Shown piece by piece: positions 58,627-64,000 of a stretch of DNA of 64,000 bases (position 1 is the first letter of the stretch; every line of letters starts with the position of its first letter). Both the position numbers and the translations under genes were made by a program. The stretch is from Gigaspora rosea (Eukaryota > Glomeromycota > Glomeromycetes > Diversisporales > Gigasporaceae): contig QKWP01002076.1 in the NCBI GenBank assembly GCA_003550325.1, forward strand, positions 4,591 through 68,590, written 5' to 3'. The notes beneath the pieces are model-generated. The model was not told where the DNA came from, made no database searches, and saw only the letters and a list, made by a program, of their open reading frames with translations.

Positions 58627-59140
58627 ATGAAACTTGCTTGCCACAACGTTAACGAATTAAAAACGAAGGGCTAGAAAATGGAAAATTTGCTCTGTCGAAG
58701 TAACACTATTTTTTAAGCAGTTGGAACTTGTAATAATAGTTGTCTATATACCGCTGAATGACAAAGCAATGGTGAAGAAAATCCAATAGAGGATTGTAGA
58801 AGTAGTCTATAAAAAGAAAGAGAGAACGCAGATAGTCATAATGGGTGACTTTAACCACACAGTGGACAACATATTGGATAGACAGCACCCACAGTTGGTA
58901 AACTACAAAAGATTGCCAATCTTCAAATGGCTTAAAAAACAGGCTTTTAAAGACACATACAGAGAACTGTACCCAACAAGCCAGACCTTTACATGGTCGA
59001 ATGAAGAATCCGCAACTAGAATAGACTACATATAGTTATCCAGCTGTTTAGCTTCTGGACTTCAAGAAGTAGCAGTAGAAGAAGCGAAAGGCATCACAGA
59101 TAGTGATCACAAAATAATTGTGGCAGAAGTATGGGTAGGA
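58627..59140 (+). pseudogene. LINE endonuclease (EEP) remnant with internal deletion
   Basis: It begins MKLACHNVNELKTKG (motif with the catalytic Asn). Within about 60 bases the reading jumps to VIIVVYIPLNDKAMVKKIQ, then IVIMGDFNHTVDNILDR (MGDFN), TFTWSNEESATRIDYI (SxRIDYI) and TDSDHKIIVAEVW (SDH). EEP domains normally have some 80-100 residues between the first motif and the VVYIP strand, including the catalytic Glu, so that part is missing. Stops also interrupt it. Confidence 0.72.
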
Positions 59141-59839
59141 CATGTGACGGCAGAAACTAGTAAAGCAGAGGCAAGAAAGAAGAGACATTCAAGAACGGTC
59201 TACCTATATGACAAAGCAACAGAAGAGAACTGGGAGGACTATGCCCAGTCACTGCAGAAATAGTTGGATAAAAAGAACATAATAGACCTGCTACAAATCC
59301 AAGTAGGCAAAGAAGAGGAATGTATAAACAGATTGAACCTTGTATGAGATACAATAGAAAAGTCAATTCTTATAGCTGCAAACGAGAATATACCTAAAAA
59401 GAAAGTATAACACAGCAGTAAACAGAAGAGGTGGCGCCAAAATACATAAACCAGATGCGTGTATAGTAGAGCTACAAAAATTAATCAAGTATGCGAAAAA
59501 GAAGAAAGGACAAAAAGTTCTAAGCTGTGAGAAAGCAGAGGTGAATGAAAAGTTGAAAAGAATAAGTATGCAAAAGGGTATAAGCCTTCCGAAGTTACAT
59601 AGACAATGGTCTGAGGCATGGATAGAAGATACAAAAGGCTGGTGGCAAATACTTAATAAGAAGAGAAAGAAAGAGTGGGAACGGGAACAGAAAAAGCAGA
59701 TTGAAGAAAGTATCGACAAAAGGTGTGCAATGATTGGCACAGAACAAGGGAAAATGATCACTAGTTTACTAAACAGACCATATAAGAAAATAGTGCTCGA
59801 TAGGTTCCTGGAAGAAACAGGAGAGAGGGCCTGCCTATA

Positions 59840-61422
59840 GACAGAACCAGAAGCGGTAAAGATAGGAGTAGCAGAGTACTACAAAAAGCAGTTCAGAAAG
59901 AGACAAACGAAGTTAGAGGAAATAGAAATGAAATGGCGAGAGATATATAAACCGCAAAAATGGATAGAAGAAAATTGGTATAACAAAGTAGAGAAAAAGG
60001 TAGATGAAGATGAATGGAAAAAATACTAGGAGAATTAAGAATAGGAACTGCACCTGGTCTATCTGGTATAAGCTATATACTAATTAAACGCGCAGGAAAT
60101 CAGACTCAATGGATATTTAGAGGGATGGCAAGCTTTGCATAATGACAGGAGAAATACCATCTAAGTGTCACACAAGTGTATCCAATAGCAAAAGATATGG
60201 AATGGGGATACAGCCTAAATAACATTAGACCAATAGCACTGATTGAAACGTTCTGAAAAGTTGTAACAAAAGTAATAACTAAAAGACTGGCCAAAGTAAT
60301 GATAGAAAGAGAAATACTCAGAGGACCCAATTATGCAGGACTTCCAGGAAACTCTACTGAACAACCAGTACATGTTTTAAACATGATAATGGAAGAGGAA
60401 AAGAGAAGAAGAAAGAAGTATGGATATTACTTCAAGATATGAAGAAGGCCTTTGACTCAGTCTTATTAAAAAGCCTAGAATTAGCATCCGAAGAGTTAAA
60501 ATACCAGAGAAAATAATAAAGTATATCCTAAGTCTGTTCCATGAAAGAAGACTATGAATAATCACAGCACATGGTCTAATAGAAGAAGTAATAGCGGGGA
60601 TGGAATAGATCAGGAGGAAGTAATTTCACCCCTGATCTGGCGACTATTCTATGACCCCCTGCTAACAAGAGTACAAGAAGAAAGAAAATTAGGCTACATA
60701 GTGGAACAAAAACCAGGCCAAGGAACGCAGTGCAATAGTATTACAAAGTATCGTCAAGCAGCAATTGCCTATGCGGATGATACAACTTGGATCGCAAATA
60801 GCAAAGAACAATTAATAGAGATCATTAGAATAGCAGAGGAGTTTTTCCAAGCTAATGATATCAAGATAAACGGATACAAGTCAAAGTTGTTGACCATGAA
60901 CACAAAGTGCATAGCAGAGGAAAAAGAAGTAAATTTTGGTAAAAGTATGGTAAAGGAGGAGTTCAGAAACAAGATAGTAAGATCTCTGGGGGTATGGTTA
61001 AACAACAAAATGCGTGAAAATCTAGTCAAAAAGAAAGCAAAAGGTGTAGTACGACAGATAATTATGGACCTGCGGTACAAGAAGATGACATCAAGCCAGA
61101 TAGCTTACATAAATAACATAGTAGTAATACCTAGGCTGAGTTACATGTTACAGCTAACAAAGATGTCTGAGAGAGGGTTGAATGAAATACATCAACCGAT
61201 AATAGGCCTAGTAAAGCAGAAGTGCAATATAATAAGAACATTAGAAAATTGTGTAATAAAACACAAAGATCTTGGCAGCTATAGAATACTACAACAAGAA
61301 ACAGTAATGAAACAAATAAGCGGTCTGATAAATAGATTAAATCAACAGAATGGTCTTGGGCATTTGACAAAACTGAGAATAACGCAGGGTTGCCAGAGGG
61401 CAGATTTAACACAAGATATCTG
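59840..61422 (+). pseudogene. LINE reverse transcriptase region
   Basis: Segments: YYKKQFRKRQTKLEEIEMKW near 59880; GTAPGLSGISY (about 60045); VYPIAKDMEWGYSLNNIRPI (60180-60235); YAGLPGNSTEQPVHVLNMIM; LLQDMKKAFDSVLLKSLEL (catalytic FDS, about 60430); [34 protein letters not shown] (catalytic YADD, about 60764-60805). The thumb region runs to 61422. The part from 60554 on is open for 289 codons; upstream there are several stops and frame changes, so no functional enzyme is encoded. Confidence 0.85.
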
Positions 61423-62204
61423 AAAACCACAAGCCTGCCAGAAGATAATAGCTGTTGGGGAAATATCTTAGCCTGCCTGATAATAACAAAAGCAAAAGAT
61501 TTAGGTATAAATATAAGAACAAAAAGTAGCCTTTGGACAGTTCACAGTTATAGCGTCAAATTGCAGGAGTTACTTGAGGCACAGACATGGAAAAAGTGCT
61601 GTGACAAAGTAGGTGAAGCTGGCGTCCTGTACCTAAATCAATTGCTCGAAATAAATAAGACAAGCCTAATCACGTGGCAACAGTACAAAAGCTATAGAGG
61701 CTGTCTAAGTAAAGGTAAAAAGGCAGAGTGGTTCAAGGAATTAGAAGCAAAAGTCCTTGAAGAAGTAGGAAGCAGAAAAGTCAAAAGTTGTTTTGATACA
61801 AAGAGAGGAATGTGCAAGCATTGGAAGTAGACTGGAGCAAGTTATCAAATGATAGAAGAAGAAAGGAGTGGATAATATATGGACTACCGGAGGACAAGAA
61901 AGTAGAAAGAATACGCACGAAAGAAGAAAAAAAGGTACAAGTAGAGCATTGGAAAATGCAAGATATAGACAAAGAAGTGGCAACTAAAATTGAAGAATGC
62001 AGTGGATGCGAAACAATGGATGAAGAATATAGAAGCGAGAATGAAGAACCATATCGATGCTACCATTGAATAGAAAGAAGTGACCAAGTAAAAGTAATAC
62101 CAGAGGTACTTGTAAATAAAAAGAACAAAAAAATCAAAGTAGCGATAGAACAACTCAAAAAGAATATAAAAGATAAAGAATGGAGAGAAGAAGAAAGTAA
62201 GCTA
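61390..62204 (+). pseudogene. LINE connector region between reverse transcriptase and RNase H
   Basis: A 146-codon frame (61390-61830: LPEDNSCWGNILACLIITKA, SSLWTVHSYSVKLQELLEAQ) is followed in another frame by KLSNDRRRKEWIIYGLPEDK, ECSGCETMDEEYRSENEEPY and RCYH. The C-x2-C...C-x-H spacing suggests a small zinc-binding stretch. Interrupted by at least two frame changes or stops. Confidence 0.6.
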
Positions 62205-62760
62205 TTGGTGATGGAAATATTAGAAGAATTAGAAGTAGAGCTGATTAAAAAGCAAAAGTTGCCCACGAGTGTTAAAGAAGAGTTGATAGAAATATGGAAA
62301 AGAAATCAGAGAAGAAATAGAGAGGAGTATACAATTTATACAGATAGAGCAGTAAACATAGGAAATGAGAATGATCTATTAAGTAGACAAATGGGAATAG
62401 GTTGGGTTCAGACGAACGAAGCATGTGATTGGGCAAAAGAAGAAATAGCTCTAGGAATAGAAGGTTGGCCAACGTCGACACTTGCAGAATTAATGGCAAT
62501 ATGGGTAGCAAGCCTTACAATACCAGAAGGAAAGAAAGTTGAAATACATACAGATAGCAGCACAGCAATAAGGGTTGTCAGCAGAGAACTGAATGGCACA
62601 GGTAGAAGCAAAACACAGAAGAAGAAAAATGCAATATGGATGGTCAAAATCGCAGATATCATCCAAACAAAGAAACTGCAGGTTGAGTTCACAAAGGTGA
62701 AGAGTCACAGTGAAGACAAGTAGAAAGACAGAGCAGATAAGCTTGCAAAAGAAGGTTTAA
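62205..62760 (+). pseudogene. LINE RNase H domain
   Basis: YTIYTDRAVNIGNEN (first Asp), STLAELMAIWVAS (Glu), EIHTDSSTAIRVV (second Asp), EFTKVKSHSEDK, then after one in-frame stop (62721-62723) KDRADKLAKEG (last Asp). All four acidic positions of RNase H are present. RNase H in LINE ORF2 removes template RNA during reverse transcription. Confidence 0.8.
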
Positions 62761-62867
62761 GGAGTAAAAGGAGAATATGTACAGAAGAGATCAGTTGTAG
62801 TGAGATAGAATATAGACTAAAATGGGGAAATAAGCAGATAGATGTACCAGCTAGGCTGCTTTGTAAG

Positions 62868-63480
62868 TTGATAATAAATGCAAGAGTAGGGGCAGAATGG
62901 AAAGAGACACAGGCAATTAGGAATATAGAGCCCGAGTTAAATAGCACAAAGTACAGGTGGACCTACTTCTGGGAGAAAATGAGAGCAACGAAGGGAGTAA
63001 AGTGCACTACAAAAAGAAGCAGTGCAAGAAGAAGTGCAGGCTTAAAATGTGTGATGGACAAGCTTCCAACTCTAGTGGAGCTCAATAAAAGAAGACCAGA
63101 CCTATATATGACAACAGAGTGTCAAGTATGCCAGGAGAAGAGCAAAGAGACGCAAGAGCACTTGGCCAGGTACAGTAAACAGAAGAGCTTATGGAAGAGG
63201 ATACAAAAGGTAGCTATAGCAATAGCGTGGAAAGGTTAGAGAAGGAGGAAATAGCCGAGTACCACCCTATATATTGTATACATCTCTCTATGGAGAAACA
63301 GAAGAAGAAGAAGTTCAAGCGAGGCAGGCGCTAATAAAGGGACTAATTTCAAACGAGAGCTACCAAAAAGTATCACATTTATTGAAGAAAAATTCGAGAG
63401 AAAAATTCATGAGAACAATAGTTAAAACAGCCTGGGATACTTTTTACGAACAAGTATGGAGGATCCGATCAGTGTTGGAA
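62868..63480 (+). pseudogene. LINE ORF2 C-terminal Cys/His region
   Basis: Reads LKCVMDKLPTLVELNKRRPD, TECQVCQEKSKETQEHLARY (C-x2-C...H-L, with the last Cys position occupied by R-Y) and, after a stop at 63237-63239, TIVKTAWDTFYEQVWRIRSV. It matches in order the minus-strand fragment (CINKLLPTLIKRR, FEHLSTCP). The reading runs into the element starting at about 63471. Confidence 0.65.
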
Positions 63481-64000
63481 ATCTTATGTTCTCATGTTCT
63501 CATGAGAACATTACTTTTAATTTGAGAACATTTACAAAATTTAAGATGTTCTCTATTAAATTTTTTTTGAAAACATTAAGTTTGAAAATATTTTCTCTAT
63601 GTAAATATATAAAGTAATAAAAATATTTTTATTAATAGAGGTTTAAAATAATTAAGCTTATAAATATATAATTGCTATTTAGTTAAATTAAAAATAATTT
63701 AGGCATTCTCAAATTACAGAAAATTTTTGGATAATTAATTTATTGGTAATTTATTCCAATTTTATAAAGGTTTTTTTTTAGTTTATTAAATTAGCTTTTT
63801 TTATAATTTGTATTTTTATTTTTTTATAAATATTATAATTTAGTTAAATAAATTATATTTTTATTATTTTATCTTAATAATTTTTAAATATATTAATTAA
63901 CAATAAAAATTAAAAAAACTAAAAGAAGTATAAAGGTATAAGCATGAGAGAGAGAATGAGAAAGAGAAAATAAATATAAAAAACAGAGTGAGAGTGAGAA
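63471..64000. mobile_element. Left part of a hAT-like element, cut by the window edge
   Basis: CAGTGTTGGAAATCTTATG fits the hAT end pattern. At least five ATGTTCTC / GAGAACAT motifs follow within about 75 bp (63487-63560), as in the subterminal arrays of other elements here. The sequence then becomes very AT-rich, and a purine-only tract (GAGAGAGAATGAGAAAGAG) appears at 63945-64000. The right end is outside the window. Confidence 0.5.

Larger units (their letters stand above)
56395..63480 (+). mobile_element. Long decayed LINE with ORF1, endonuclease, reverse transcriptase and RNase H
   Basis: Order on the plus strand: 5' untranslated region (about 56395-56617), ORF1 (56618 onward), endonuclease remnant (58627-59140), reverse transcriptase (59840-61420), RNase H (62205-62760) and a Cys/His C-terminus (62868-63480). 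Domain order fits RNase H-bearing LINEs of the I/jockey-like group. ORF1 is long and open, but ORF2 has many stops and frame changes plus an internal loss in the endonuclease. The 3' end is not reached: at about 63471 another element begins. Lower AT content than the flanks. Confidence 0.88.

Noticed and set aside
59157-59761. Minus-strand hydrophobic frames opposite the LINE
   Set aside because: Shadows of the K/E-rich plus-strand coding sequence.

Overview
The window looks like an AT-rich, repeat-saturated eukaryotic nuclear genome, most likely an arbuscular mycorrhizal fungus (Glomeromycotina). This is an inference. It rests on a spliced BTB-BACK-TLDc gene, a streptogrisin-like (S1) protease with a long pro-region, a crinkler-like fragment, a GT47 exostosin gene with a short intron, and LINEs coding for endonuclease, reverse transcriptase and RNase H. 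Species cannot be named from the sequence.

Only one gene reads as whole: the two-exon exostosin-like glycosyltransferase at 48670-50253 (440 aa). A four-exon BTB-BACK-TLDc gene (25569-27251, minus) is nearly intact but carries one frameshift. The other host genes are relics: an S1 protease pseudogene (33917-36756) split by a transposon, a crinkler-like fragment (about 23060-23490), a small secreted-protein relic (28097-28500, minus) and an unrecognised two-exon fragment (46817-47215, minus).

The rest is mostly mobile DNA. At least seven non-autonomous terminal-inverted-repeat elements have perfect 8-bp target-site duplications (hAT-like): 1378-2567, 5685-6594, 10647-11060, 13320-13968, 19146-20957, 34438-35969 and 48194-48486. 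Two more have 9-bp duplications (30642-31278, 31569-31905). Four have TA-type flanks (15020-15575, 17107-17400, 17454-17653, 42593-43414). Several families carry arrays of their own short motif just inside each end, in mirror orientation, which looks like arrayed transposase-binding sites. A separate group with differing ends shares an internal core of telomere-like TTAGGG stretches, a CATTTTTAATTAGTGC block and a CCAATCA...GGTGTAATGT block.

Retroposons include a tRNA-derived SINE with a 14-bp target duplication (36942-37425), a 5'-truncated LINE-like copy (18762-21415) itself split by a hAT-like element, a minus-strand LINE 3' fragment (53205-54990), and a decayed but long LINE from about 56400 to the right edge.

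Layout: 1-7430 degenerate satellites with two MITEs; 8.1-13 kb large inverted-repeat structures; 13.3-22.5 kb a dense run of MITEs; 23-28.6 kb host gene relics; 28.7-32.5 kb foldbacks; 33.9-37.4 kb protease pseudogene, MITE and SINE; 38.4-47.4 kb hairpins, a 1.1-kb tandem duplication and MITEs; 48.2-50.3 kb the exostosin locus; 53.2-64 kb LINEs.
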